Positions 1 to 6,438 are shown, counted from the first letter of the stretch. The stretch is DNA of 6,718 bases from Gammaproteobacteria bacterium (GCA_020444775.1 JAGRHX010001085.1:1-6718); one strand, 5' to 3'. Notes: generated by a model from the letters alone, not told the origin. Made by a program: numbers and translations.

Positions 1-1
1 C

Positions 2-97
2 AACTACGCGCGCTGGTGCCGTCAGGCGGACGGTCCGGACCAGGTCCATCAGATGGCCCTGGGCAAGCAGATCATCGAACGCTACGCATCGCGCTGA
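2..97 (+). CDS. 3' end of an unidentified gene (partial)
   Basis: The second forward frame is open from the window edge to a TGA at 95-97 and encodes 31 C-terminal residues, beginning NYARWCRQADG and ending IIERYASR. The piece is charged and probably helical, with no membrane segment and no motif I can assign to a family. It is accepted as real because its third codon positions are almost all G or C, and because it stops just before the converging stop of the minus-strand amidoligase gene, leaving a normal 65-bp gap. A competing frame stays open across the same stretch but runs antisense through the amidoligase gene and is a composition artefact. Function unknown. Confidence 0.55.
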   Translation, partial: NYARWCRQADGPDQVHQMALGKQIIERYASR

Positions 98-162
98 CGA
101 TCCGGCCCTCCCCGAGACCGTCATCGCGGCCCCCGAGCGGACCGCGAGGCGACCGACGCCGG

Positions 163-1926
163 CTACACCGGCTCGCGCTCGAGCACGATGCGTCGCCACA
201 GCTCGAAGGTGACGAGCATCCACAGCCGGATGCCGTGGCGGCCGGGTCCTTCCAGGGTCTCGTAACGCAACAATCGACCGACCCGCGCCGGATCGAACAG
301 ACCGGCGCGGGCCAGCTCGCGTCGGGACAGGATGTGGCGGGCATAGCGTGCCAGCTCGCCTCGGAACCAGTAGTTGACCGGCACCCGCATGCCGCTCTTG
401 GGTCGCTCGACAATCGCGCGCGGCAGATGCGCGCGCATCGCCTGCTTGATCACGACCTTCTCGATGCCGTGCGCAAGCCGCAGGTGCCCCGGCATCTCGA
501 AGCTCAGACGCAGCAGATCCTCGTCGAAGAACGGCGAAAGTGGCTGCAGACGCGCCGCGCCCAGCATCCGCTCGACCTTGGGCAGGATCAGATGCGCGCC
601 CTTCAAGCGGATGTTGGCGGCGATCAGCTTGTCCAGGAAGGAGGTACTTTCGTCCGGCTGAAGAAACGGGGTCAGCGGCGCGACCAGGTCGCGCTGCGTA
701 CATATCTGCGCGCGCGCCTCGGGGGTGAGCAGGTGCTCGAGCTCTTCGAAACCGCGCCTGTACGAAGCCAGATAGGCCCGTTCGCGAAAATCCACGGGGC
801 GCTGCAGGCCGCCGTACCAGTGCTGGAGCAGCATCGGGATGTTCTTCGGCCCGCCGAATACCGGATCGCCGCCCTCGCCGTTGAAGACGTGCCGGATATG
901 CTCGGGGATCCGCATCGCCAGCTCATAGTTCGGCATGGTGATCGGATCCCCGATAGGCTCGTCCAGATGCCAGATCATGCGACGCAGCCGCGGCAGGAAC
1001 CCCCTGGGCTCGATCAACACCTCTTCGTGGACGCTACCGATCCGGTCCGCCACCGCGCGCGCGAACTCGAGCTCGTTGGGATAGCCGCGGCCGAAATGGA
1101 TCGAGAAGGTGTGCAACGGCCGCGCGTGTTGCCTGGCAAGCTCCGCGCTCACCGCGCTCGAGTCGATACCACCGGACAGGAACACGCCGAGCGCCTGCCC
1201 GTCCTGCGGGATCCGTCGCCGCACCGCGGCCGAGAAGCGCGCATCGAACTCGGCCAGCCAGTCCGCATCGCTGCGCGTGTCCTCGTCCCGGCGAGCTTCG
1301 CTCGCGACCTGCTCGAAGTGAAAATAGCGCTGCACGCGGATGCCGGCGTCGGCGTTCACGCACAGCAAGTGCCCCGCAGGCAGCTCGTGCAGATCCTCGA
1401 GCATGGTCGACTCGCCGGGGACGAAGCTGAAGCTCAGATACTGGGCGAGACCACCCATGCGCAGACGGCGCGGGAAACCGGGGACCGCGAGCACGCCCTT
1501 GGGCTCACAGGCAAAGCAGACCCGCCCCTGGTACCGACCGTAGTAGACGCTGCGTGTGCCGGCACCGTCACGCACCAGATACAGGTTCGGACCATCGAGC
1601 AGGGCAATCAGGAACTGGCCACGCAGGGTCGGCCACAGCGCCATGCCGTGTTCACGAAACCCGGCCAGCAGCCACTTCGGATCGGGCTCGAGCCGCGTGC
1701 CCGCCGCGTAGACGCGACCGGCTACCGCAAGTGCCGAGTCCGCGTCTCGATACATCGGCATGGATCCGGAGGACGCGCGCGGGTCGTCCGAGCCCGCGAT
1801 GCCAATGGTGCCGTGCGGGCTCTGCAGCAGCTCGGGTGGCACGTCGGCGCGATGGCGTAGAGCCGCGCTCATGGCAGGCAGCCAGTGTGGCGCGGGCGCG
1901 CCGCTGAAACCGAAGAGTGCGCTCAT
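163..1926 (-). CDS. Asparagine-synthase-like amidoligase with degenerate glutaminase domain
   Basis: This 587-residue protein has the two-domain layout and usual length of glutamine-dependent asparagine synthetases (AsnB). The C-terminal ligase domain carries the ATP pyrophosphatase P-loop SGGIDSS (251-257), LDEPIGDP (321-328), NGEGGD (349-354, with the Glu matching E. coli AsnB Glu348), KVER (449-452), SPFFDEDLL (464-472) and RPKSG (508-512). The N-terminal Ntn fold is recognisable (GQFLIALLDG at 103-112, LVRDGAGTRSVYYG at 117-130), but its active site is not. The Cys nucleophile is Ser2, and by eye alignment Arg49, Asn74 and Glu76 of AsnB become Thr40, Ala69 and Arg71. It probably cannot hydrolyse glutamine, so it would use ammonia or another amine, as in beta-lactam synthetase-type relatives; the acid substrate is unknown. 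The ATG at 1926 is chosen because an in-frame TGA lies five codons upstream. There is no clear Shine-Dalgarno, and it starts 49 bp after the preceding gene's stop, suggesting co-transcription. Confidence 0.93.
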   Translation of the reverse strand: MSALFGFSGAPAPHWLPAMSAALRHRADVPPELLQSPHGTIGIAGSDDPRASSGSMPMYRDADSALAVAGRVYAAGTRLEPDPKWLLAGFREHGMALWPTLRGQFLIALLDGPNLYLVRDGAGTRSVYYGRYQGRVCFACEPKGVLAVPGFPRRLRMGGLAQYLSFSFVPGESTMLEDLHELPAGHLLCVNADAGIRVQRYFHFEQVASEARRDEDTRSDADWLAEFDARFSAAVRRRIPQDGQALGVFLSGGIDSSAVSAELARQHARPLHTFSIHFGRGYPNELEFARAVADRIGSVHEEVLIEPRGFLPRLRRMIWHLDEPIGDPITMPNYELAMRIPEHIRHVFNGEGGDPVFGGPKNIPMLLQHWYGGLQRPVDFRERAYLASYRRGFEELEHLLTPEARAQICTQRDLVAPLTPFLQPDESTSFLDKLIAANIRLKGAHLILPKVERMLGAARLQPLSPFFDEDLLRLSFEMPGHLRLAHGIEKVVIKQAMRAHLPRAIVERPKSGMRVPVNYWFRGELARYARHILSRRELARAGLFDPARVGRLLRYETLEGPGRHGIRLWMLVTFELWRRIVLEREPV

Positions 1927-1975
1927 GGTCGGGCTCGAGAGTCACGGATGAAGCGTCAGGACGAGTCGATACCGA

Positions 1976-2965
1976 TCAGCCGAAATCATCCTCCCAGTCC
2001 AGGCTCCCGCCGCCCTCGGCCGCGCCCTTCGCATACATCTCACGCAGGGTCTCGCCGAACGCCACCTGTGCGCTGAAGCCGGCCGCCAGGCCGCCGCTGA
2101 GCAGGCCAAGAGGCAGCAGATCGAGGCTCAGCTCGCGTCGCCTGCTGGCGCGGACCGCATCGGCAAGCGGCTCGAGGTCGTCGCCGTCCGAGGACGCGAG
2201 ACCGAGATCAACGATCGGATGACCCGCGAGCGGCAAGCGACCCGCCTGCGTCAACCGATCACGCATACCGGCACCGCCGGCGCTGGCGTCGTGCAGCAGG
2301 AACACCGGCAGATCGGCGCGCGCCTCGAGCAGTCGGACGGCAATCGGCATCAGGTACTCCGGATAGCCCGACTCGGCGACGATCAAGGCCCGCTCCGAGG
2401 CGTGCACGTTGTTCAGCACCAGGGCATCGACCATGATGTCCTGTTGCACGATCAGGATGCGCTCGACACCGTAGTCATAGATGTCGCGCTCGGACCAGCT
2501 CGGCGGCGGCTCGTGCAGGCCCGGCGCCATGATCACCTGCGCGATGCGCGCCGGATCGCCCTGCTTACGCCAACGCCCGAGCAAGGCGTCGAAGCGCACC
2601 TGGTCGAGCTTGCGGCGCCGTCCGGCGAACACCCGGACGAGGACCAGCACCACCAGCACCAGCGCCGGGAACGGCCACAGTGTCGGTGCCAGCCACAGAC
2701 ACAGGACGCCGCCGGCCAGCGCACAACCGATGAGCAGATTCAGACGCCGGTTGAGACGTGTCGGCTTCTGGTTTCGGTACAGGAAGTACAGCTGCCCGGG
2801 AGTGACGTGGTAGCTGCCCGCGCCCGTCGCCCTCTCCAGCAGCGCGATGAAGCGCTTGTCGGTCATGCCCTGGGTCTTGGGATCGGTGAACACGAAGCGA
2901 TAGCCGCAGCCGCAACGCGACCCGGCGCGCCTGGCGTGATTACGACCGCAGCCAGGACACTTCAT
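1976..2965 (-). CDS. Zinc-ribbon, two-helix membrane protein with a Toprim-like soluble domain
   Basis: The protein has 329 residues and I do not recognise the family. The N-terminus has a zinc-ribbon pattern (Cys3, Cys6, Cys18, Cys20). Two hydrophobic helices follow (about 75-93 and 97-113), separated by a short turn. RLNRR before and RRRK after them place both ends in the cytoplasm. The soluble part (about 168-236) reads strand, VQQD, strand, ESGYPE, helix, LPVFLLHDASAGG. This order resembles the Toprim domain of topoisomerase VI A/Spo11 (VEKD, GFPD, LPVF.LVDADP.G), but the catalytic Glu is Gln and the second Asp of DxD is Ser, so nuclease activity is doubtful. The tail is Gly- and acid-rich (WEDDFG). 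Two adjacent ATGs exist (2968 and 2965). AGGTG at 2972-2976 sits 6 nt from the second, which is preferred. A longer GTG start at 3091 adds an Arg-rich, unconserved-looking extension and lacks support. The Toprim reading is inference; the gene itself is well supported. Confidence 0.8.
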   Translation of the reverse strand: MKCPGCGRNHARRAGSRCGCGYRFVFTDPKTQGMTDKRFIALLERATGAGSYHVTPGQLYFLYRNQKPTRLNRRLNLLIGCALAGGVLCLWLAPTLWPFPALVLVVLVLVRVFAGRRRKLDQVRFDALLGRWRKQGDPARIAQVIMAPGLHEPPPSWSERDIYDYGVERILIVQQDIMVDALVLNNVHASERALIVAESGYPEYLMPIAVRLLEARADLPVFLLHDASAGGAGMRDRLTQAGRLPLAGHPIVDLGLASSDGDDLEPLADAVRASRRRELSLDLLPLGLLSGGLAAGFSAQVAFGETLREMYAKGAAEGGGSLDWEDDFG

Positions 2966-3094
2966 CATCCGCACCTGAGCGCGCTGGGGTCTCGAGACGG
3001 TGGGTTCGATAACGAGGGCCTGGCGCGGCATCGCAGCGGGCGAGCAGCCTGCGGACCGCTCGAAGAACGGGCGGCCCGGCCGCCGGCCCACGGC

Positions 3095-3487
3095 TCACCA
3101 TCGCGGCCCAGGCGACCCGAATTCATTGGGCCCCGGCTGGCCCGGCTGGATCGCCCAGAAAATCAACACCAGCACCCCGACCAGCGGTATCAGCAACAGC
3201 AGCAGCCACCAGCCGGAACGCCCCACGTCGTGCAGACGACGGACCGCCACCGCGAGATTCGGCACCAGCAGGGCCAGCGTGCACAGCACTGACAGCGGCT
3301 GCCCGGGGTCGGGCGCGAACGGTATGAGCCCGAGCACCGGACCGAGCAGGATGGCATCGATCACGCGGGTGATGGTGATGAGGATCAGATAGGCCAGCAC
3401 CCACCACCAGAACTCCGCGCGCCCCGAGCGACCGTGGAACACGGCGTATCGGGCCAGCACGCTGTTCACCGCTTGCGGCATGTTCAT
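3095..3487 (-). CDS. DUF805 family inner-membrane protein
   Basis: This small integral membrane protein has 130 residues, the usual size for DUF805. It shows the family hallmarks in order: an aromatic N-terminal segment with HGRSGRAEFWWW (18-29), hydrophobic helices at about 28-47, 66-82 and 92-112, the signature RRLHDVGRSGWW (83-94), and a C-terminal GQPGPNEFG (116-124). The biochemical role of the family is unknown. The ATG at 3487 is chosen because the translation before it is Arg-rich and unlike the family; another ATG at 3481 is possible. A purine-rich AAGGGAG (3500-3506) lies 12 nt upstream, rather far for a Shine-Dalgarno. It is the first gene of the minus-strand run. About 127 bp separate its stop from the next gene's start, so an operon is possible but not demonstrated. 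Confidence 0.9.
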   Translation of the reverse strand: MNMPQAVNSVLARYAVFHGRSGRAEFWWWVLAYLILITITRVIDAILLGPVLGLIPFAPDPGQPLSVLCTLALLVPNLAVAVRRLHDVGRSGWWLLLLLIPLVGVLVLIFWAIQPGQPGPNEFGSPGPRW

Positions 3488-3693
3488 CGTTCTCTGGCGC
3501 TCCCTTCGCGTCGACCCGGCCAAGCCCCGGCATCATATGCCAAAGCGCCCTCAGCCGTGGCCTGCACGGGCTCGGTGCTCGAGCAACGGCCGCGGGTCAC
3601 AGCGCCGCCGCGCAGCCGCCCCGGCGCTTGAACAGTCAAGATGAATACCCGAGACTCATGGCATCTTCATGCATCCAAGCGGAGACGCCTGCC
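3488..3693. other. Divergent intergenic region
   Basis: These 206 bp separate the minus-strand DUF805 gene from the plus-strand cupin gene and must hold promoters for both directions. On the minus strand, TATGAT (3537-3532) could be a -10 box about 45 nt before the DUF805 ATG, but no good -35 is visible 16-18 bp away. On the plus side, AGCGCCG (3601-3607) and CGGCGCT (3622-3628) form a 7-bp inverted repeat with a 14-nt loop. It is directly followed by TTGAACAGTCAA (3628-3639), whose 4-bp arms are palindromic. No open reading frame with coding character is evident here. Confidence 0.4.
3681..3685 (+). promoter_or_regulatory. Ribosome binding site deciding the cupin start
   Basis: GGAGA lies 8 nt before the ATG at 3694. 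In-frame upstream candidates (TTG at 3628, ATG at 3658) lack a comparable site. This is the reason for choosing the 252-residue form. Confidence 0.65.
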
Positions 3694-4452
3694 ATGCTTC
3701 TGGTGACTTCCGCCGCCGAGGCGGACAGCCGTGCCAAGACCATCGACGTGCTCGGTGAGTCCTATGTGCTGCGCGGCTACATGGGGCACGCCCCCAAACG
3801 CGGAACCTACGTCGAGGGCAACGAGGCCAACGACAATCCCCTGCCACAGGGCTTCCTGGTAGATCAGCCGGCCGGCGCGATCACCCACCCGCATTTCCAT
3901 GAGAGCGATCAGTTCCAGGTGTTCGTCGCCGGCGATGGCTACTTCGGCAAGAAACCCGCACGACCGCTGACGGTGCAATACGCCAACGGTCACACCCCTT
4001 ACGGCCCGATCGTCGCCGGTGAGCACGGCATCCGCTATTTCACCCTGCGCAAGCGCTGGGATCCCGGTGCCAAGTACATGCCGAAGATGCGCGACAAGCT
4101 GGTCCGCGGCCGACAACGGCAGTTCCTCGCGCCCGAGGTGCCACTGTCGGACCAAGACACGCTGAAGGCGCGCCGCGACAGCAGCCTGGACGTGTTCATC
4201 GGTCCGGAGGACGACGGTCTGCTCGGTGCGATCCTGCGGCTGGGGCCGAACCAGAGCGCTCGCGCACCCGACGCGGGGGCCGGCGACGGTCAATACATGC
4301 TGGTCGTCAACGGTAGCCTGCGTCACGCCGACCAGCTGCTGCCGGTGCTGTCCTGCGAGTATGCCTACGCGGACGAGGGCAGCCCGCTGGTGCAGGCCGG
4401 ACCCGATGGGTTGGAGCTCCTGATCCTGCGCTTCGGCCCGGATCGCTACTGA
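3694..4452 (+). CDS. Two-half cupin-domain protein, hydantoinase-operon associated
   Basis: The protein has 252 residues, no signal peptide and no membrane segment. The first half holds a cupin-type metal site: HPHFHESDQFQVFV (65-78) supplies the HxH and nearby acid/Gln ligands, and NGH (98-100) may supply the later His. The second half (about 164-247) looks like another cupin barrel, with LGAILRLGPNQS, GQYMLVVNGSLRHADQLLP and AGPDGLELLILRFGP. However, it lacks the clustered His residues, so it is probably structural or binds ligand without metal. Cupins of this layout include dioxygenases, isomerases and small-molecule binding proteins, so no reaction can be named. It lies directly upstream of hydantoinase/oxoprolinase B and A genes on the same strand, suggesting a role in the same degradation or carboxylation pathway, for example on its substrate or product. 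Cupin assignment is by motif; function is inference. Confidence 0.85.
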   Translation: MLLVTSAAEADSRAKTIDVLGESYVLRGYMGHAPKRGTYVEGNEANDNPLPQGFLVDQPAGAITHPHFHESDQFQVFVAGDGYFGKKPARPLTVQYANGHTPYGPIVAGEHGIRYFTLRKRWDPGAKYMPKMRDKLVRGRQRQFLAPEVPLSDQDTLKARRDSSLDVFIGPEDDGLLGAILRLGPNQSARAPDAGAGDGQYMLVVNGSLRHADQLLPVLSCEYAYADEGSPLVQAGPDGLELLILRFGPDRY

Positions 4453-4485
4453 GCCCCTGTGCCGAGGACCTGATACCGCGGCCGC

Positions 4486-4490
4486 GGAGG
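4486..4490 (+). promoter_or_regulatory. Strong Shine-Dalgarno before an alternative GTG start of hyuB
   Basis: GGAGG is 8 nt before the GTG at 4499, which is in frame with the hydantoinase B gene. This is the best ribosome binding site in the region. It overlaps the right end of the 12-bp palindrome CCGCGGCCGCGG (4476-4487), which could pair with itself and mask it. It supports either a 28-residue N-terminal extension of HyuB or a translated leader. Confidence 0.5.
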
Positions 4491-4496
4491 ACGCTG

Positions 4497-4515
4497 GCGT
4501 GGCTGTTGGCCACGC
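4497..4515 (+). other. Perfect hairpin enclosing the alternative GTG start
   Basis: GCGTGGC (4497-4503) and GCCACGC (4509-4515) are exact reverse complements with a 5-nt TGTTG loop. The GTG at 4499-4501 lies inside the left arm. No T-run follows, so this is not a standard intrinsic terminator. It could restrict translation from the GTG or stabilise the mRNA between the cupin and hyuB cistrons. Confidence 0.5.
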
Positions 4516-4533
4516 GCTCGTCGCGGTCGCGCG

Positions 4534-4542
4534 CCCCCCCCC
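4534..4542 (+). repeat. Run of nine C residues
   Basis: A C9 homopolymer sits between the GTG at 4499 and the ATG at 4583 of the hydantoinase B frame. In the extended reading it encodes three prolines. Such tracts are prone to slippage: gain or loss of one base would disconnect translation begun at the GTG while leaving the ATG start intact. Confidence 0.7.
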
Positions 4543-4543
4543 A

Positions 4544-4573
4544 GGCGAGCAACCTGGCGAGCAACCTGGCGAG
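4544..4573 (+). repeat. Tandem 12-bp repeat, 2.5 copies
   Basis: GGCGAGCAACCT occurs at 4544-4555 and 4556-4567 without a mismatch, followed by a half copy GGCGAG at 4568-4573. In the extended hydantoinase B frame it reads as GEQP repeats. The unit length is a multiple of three, so copy-number change would not shift the frame. The last half copy ends 9 nt before the ATG at 4583 and may act as a weak ribosome binding site. Confidence 0.75.
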
Positions 4574-4582
4574 ACCACGAAC

Positions 4583-6424
4583 ATGACCCCGAGCCCTGGC
4601 GCCGCCCCGGCCCGACCCGAAGCCGACATCGATCCGGTCGAGCTGGAGCTGTTCAAGAACGCGATCTTCGGCATCGCCGACGAGATGGCGCTGACCATCT
4701 GTCGTACCACCTACTCCGGCGTCTTGCGCGACAACATGGATTTCTCCACCGCGCTCGCCAACGCCGACGGCAAGATCGTCGCCCAGGGGCTGACCCTGCC
4801 CGGGCACCTCGGCTCCATACCGACGGCGCTGGACGTCGTGGTGCAGCGCTACGGCAATCAGATGCAGCCGGGCGATCTGTACATCATGAACGACCCCTTC
4901 GACGGCGGCATGCATCTGCCGGACATCTTCATCTTCCAGCCGCTCTATGCCGGCGGCGAACGCATCGCGATCGCCGCGACCATCTGCCACCATGCCGACG
5001 TCGGTGGCCGCGTGCCCGGCTCCAACGCATCGGACTCCACCGAGATCTACCAGGAAGGGCTGCGCATTCCGCCGCTCAAGCTGTACGAGGCGGGCCAACG
5101 CAACGAGACCCTGTTCGCGCTGATCGAGCGCAACGTGCGTATCCCGGTGCAGGTGTTCGGCGATCTACGCGCTCAGCTCGCTGCCTGTCACATCGCCGAG
5201 CGACAGTTCGCCGAGCTGCTGGAGCGGTTTGGAGTCGATAAGAGCCGTCGGTTCATGAGCGAGATCATCGACTACGCCGAGCGTCTGGCGCGTGCCGCGA
5301 TTGCCGAGCTGCCGGACGGCGAGGTCAGCTTCGAGGACTGGATAGACGATGACGGCATCGACGTCGGCAAGCCGATCCGGCTGTTCGTCACCATCAGCAA
5401 ACGCGGCGACTCCATGCGGGTGGACTGGACCGGCAGCGCCGATCAGGTCAAGGGTGCCATCAACTCGACGCTGTCCTTCACCAAATCACACTCCTATGCC
5501 GCGATCCGCTCGGTGCTACCGGGTGACATCCCCTGTAACGAGGGCGTGTTTCGCGCCATCGAGGTGATCGCGCCGGAGGGCAGCATCACCAACATGGTGC
5601 TACCCGGCGCCTGCGCGGCGCGCGGTCTGACCGGTTTTCGCATGGGCGACTGCATGTTCGGCGCGCTGGCCATGCTGCTGCCGGAGCGGGTCTGCGCGGC
5701 GAGCGACGGTGGCAACACCGGGGTCTCCATCGGTGGCTGGGACGCTCAGCGCAAGCCGTTCATCTTCGTCGATTTCTCCTGTGGCACCTGGGGCGGCCGG
5801 CCGTGGGCCGATGGTCTGCAGGGCAATGCCAACATGTTCGCCAACATGGCCTCGCAGTCCGCCGAGGTGGTCGAGGCCGAGCAGCCCATCGAGATCCTCA
5901 GCTACGAGCTGGTGCCGGACCGTGGCGGCCCGGGTCGATATCGCGGCGGCATGCCGTACCGACGTGACTTCCGCTTCACCGAGCACGAGGCGGTGCTGCA
6001 GGTGCGTGCCGACCGGCATCGCATCCGTCCCTATGGGCTGTACGGTGGCTACCCTGGCAAGCCTTCGATGAACTATCTGAACCCGCCGCCACCCGGCAGC
6101 ACGGGCGATGCCACGCCGCTTGCTTCCAAGCTCACCATGACCATTCATCGCGGCGACGTGTTCCGCCACGAGCTGGCCGGCGGCGGCGGCTGGGGCGACC
6201 CCTTGGATCGCGATCCGCAGGCGGTGCTGCGCGACGTGCGCAACGAGTACGTCAGCGTGGCTTCGGCTCGCGACGATTATGGCGTGGTCCTGGATGTCAG
6301 CGCACGCGCGGTGGACGATCACGCCACCGAGCAGCAGCGCGCGCGACTACGTGCGTCGCGTGTGCCGGTACCGGAGATATGCTGGGAGCGACCGGCGCTG
6401 CGTGACGAGGTCGACCCGGCATGA
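4583..6424 (+). CDS. hyuB: Hydantoinase B/oxoprolinase family subunit
   Basis: This 613-residue protein aligns end to end in pattern with the hydantoinase B/oxoprolinase family, partner of HyuA. These subunits act in ATP-dependent hydrolysis of cyclic amides (5-oxoproline, hydantoins) or, in acetone and acetophenone carboxylases, in ATP-dependent carboxylation. Family landmarks in order are: DPVELELFKNAI (17-28), RDNMDFSTALANADG (49-63), PGHLGSIP (73-80), GDLYIMNDPFDGGMHLPDI (97-115), HHADVGGRVPGS (136-147), GDLRAQLAAC (193-202), DWTGSADQVKGAIN (281-294), NEGVFR (319-324), PDRGGPGRYRGG (445-456) and the C-terminal GGGGWGDPLDRDP (533-545). The ATG at 4583 is taken because the family domain begins soon after. 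A GTG at 4499 with a much better Shine-Dalgarno would give 641 residues with a Pro/Gly/Glu-rich extension. The gene lies downstream of the cupin gene and 14 bp before hyuA. The substrate cannot be told from the sequence. Confidence 0.95.
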   Translation: MTPSPGAAPARPEADIDPVELELFKNAIFGIADEMALTICRTTYSGVLRDNMDFSTALANADGKIVAQGLTLPGHLGSIPTALDVVVQRYGNQMQPGDLYIMNDPFDGGMHLPDIFIFQPLYAGGERIAIAATICHHADVGGRVPGSNASDSTEIYQEGLRIPPLKLYEAGQRNETLFALIERNVRIPVQVFGDLRAQLAACHIAERQFAELLERFGVDKSRRFMSEIIDYAERLARAAIAELPDGEVSFEDWIDDDGIDVGKPIRLFVTISKRGDSMRVDWTGSADQVKGAINSTLSFTKSHSYAAIRSVLPGDIPCNEGVFRAIEVIAPEGSITNMVLPGACAARGLTGFRMGDCMFGALAMLLPERVCAASDGGNTGVSIGGWDAQRKPFIFVDFSCGTWGGRPWADGLQGNANMFANMASQSAEVVEAEQPIEILSYELVPDRGGPGRYRGGMPYRRDFRFTEHEAVLQVRADRHRIRPYGLYGGYPGKPSMNYLNPPPPGSTGDATPLASKLTMTIHRGDVFRHELAGGGGWGDPLDRDPQAVLRDVRNEYVSVASARDDYGVVLDVSARAVDDHATEQQRARLRASRVPVPEICWERPALRDEVDPA

Positions 6425-6426
6425 GC

Positions 6427-6432
6427 GGGGAG
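6427..6432 (+). promoter_or_regulatory. Ribosome binding site deciding the hyuA start
   Basis: GGGGAG lies 6 nt before the ATG at 6439. A competing in-frame ATG at 6421 overlaps the hyuB stop as ATGA, with only GAGG 10 nt upstream. That alternative would add six residues and imply translational coupling. Confidence 0.6.
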
Positions 6433-6438
6433 CGAGCG

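Noticed and set aside
124..147. TCGCGG...CCGCGA inverted repeat between the two convergent genes
   Set aside because: It is a short stem with a 12-nt loop and no T-run on either strand, too weak to call a bidirectional terminator.
16..1860. 614-codon open frame on the plus strand, antisense to the amidoligase gene
   Set aside because: Its translation is Arg/Gln/His-rich with no family motif, and it mirrors a gene with unmistakable asparagine-synthase motifs. Long antisense frames are expected opposite GC-rich genes.
3070..3084. GGCGGC-CCG-GCCGCC hairpin just after the DUF805 stop, considered as a terminator
   Set aside because: The stem is only 6 bp, there is no T-run on the minus strand, and such GC palindromes are common in this composition. 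Termination between the DUF805 and zinc-ribbon genes is therefore unresolved.
2219..3292. 357-codon plus-strand frame with His/Gln-rich stretches
   Set aside because: It lies antisense to the zinc-ribbon protein and DUF805 genes. The HQHQ and QQQQ runs are the reverse of Val/Leu and Leu codons in membrane helices.
3628..3639. TTGAACAGTCAA considered as an FNR/CRP-type operator
   Set aside because: The arms are separated by 4 nt, whereas the FNR core TTGA...TCAA needs 6. The match is to half-sites only.
3628..3693. Longer cupin start at TTG 3628 or ATG 3658
   Set aside because: Neither has a convincing ribosome binding site, and the added residues look unlike a domain; the ATG at 3694 has GGAGA at 8 nt.
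3667..4710. 347-codon minus-strand frame (and another at 4307-5098)
   Set aside because: These are antisense to the cupin and hyuB genes, have no recognisable domains, and overlap each other and the real genes.
5600..6322. 240-codon minus-strand frame inside hyuB
   Set aside because: It is fully contained in a strongly supported hydantoinase B gene and its sequence is low-complexity His/Ala/Arg-rich.
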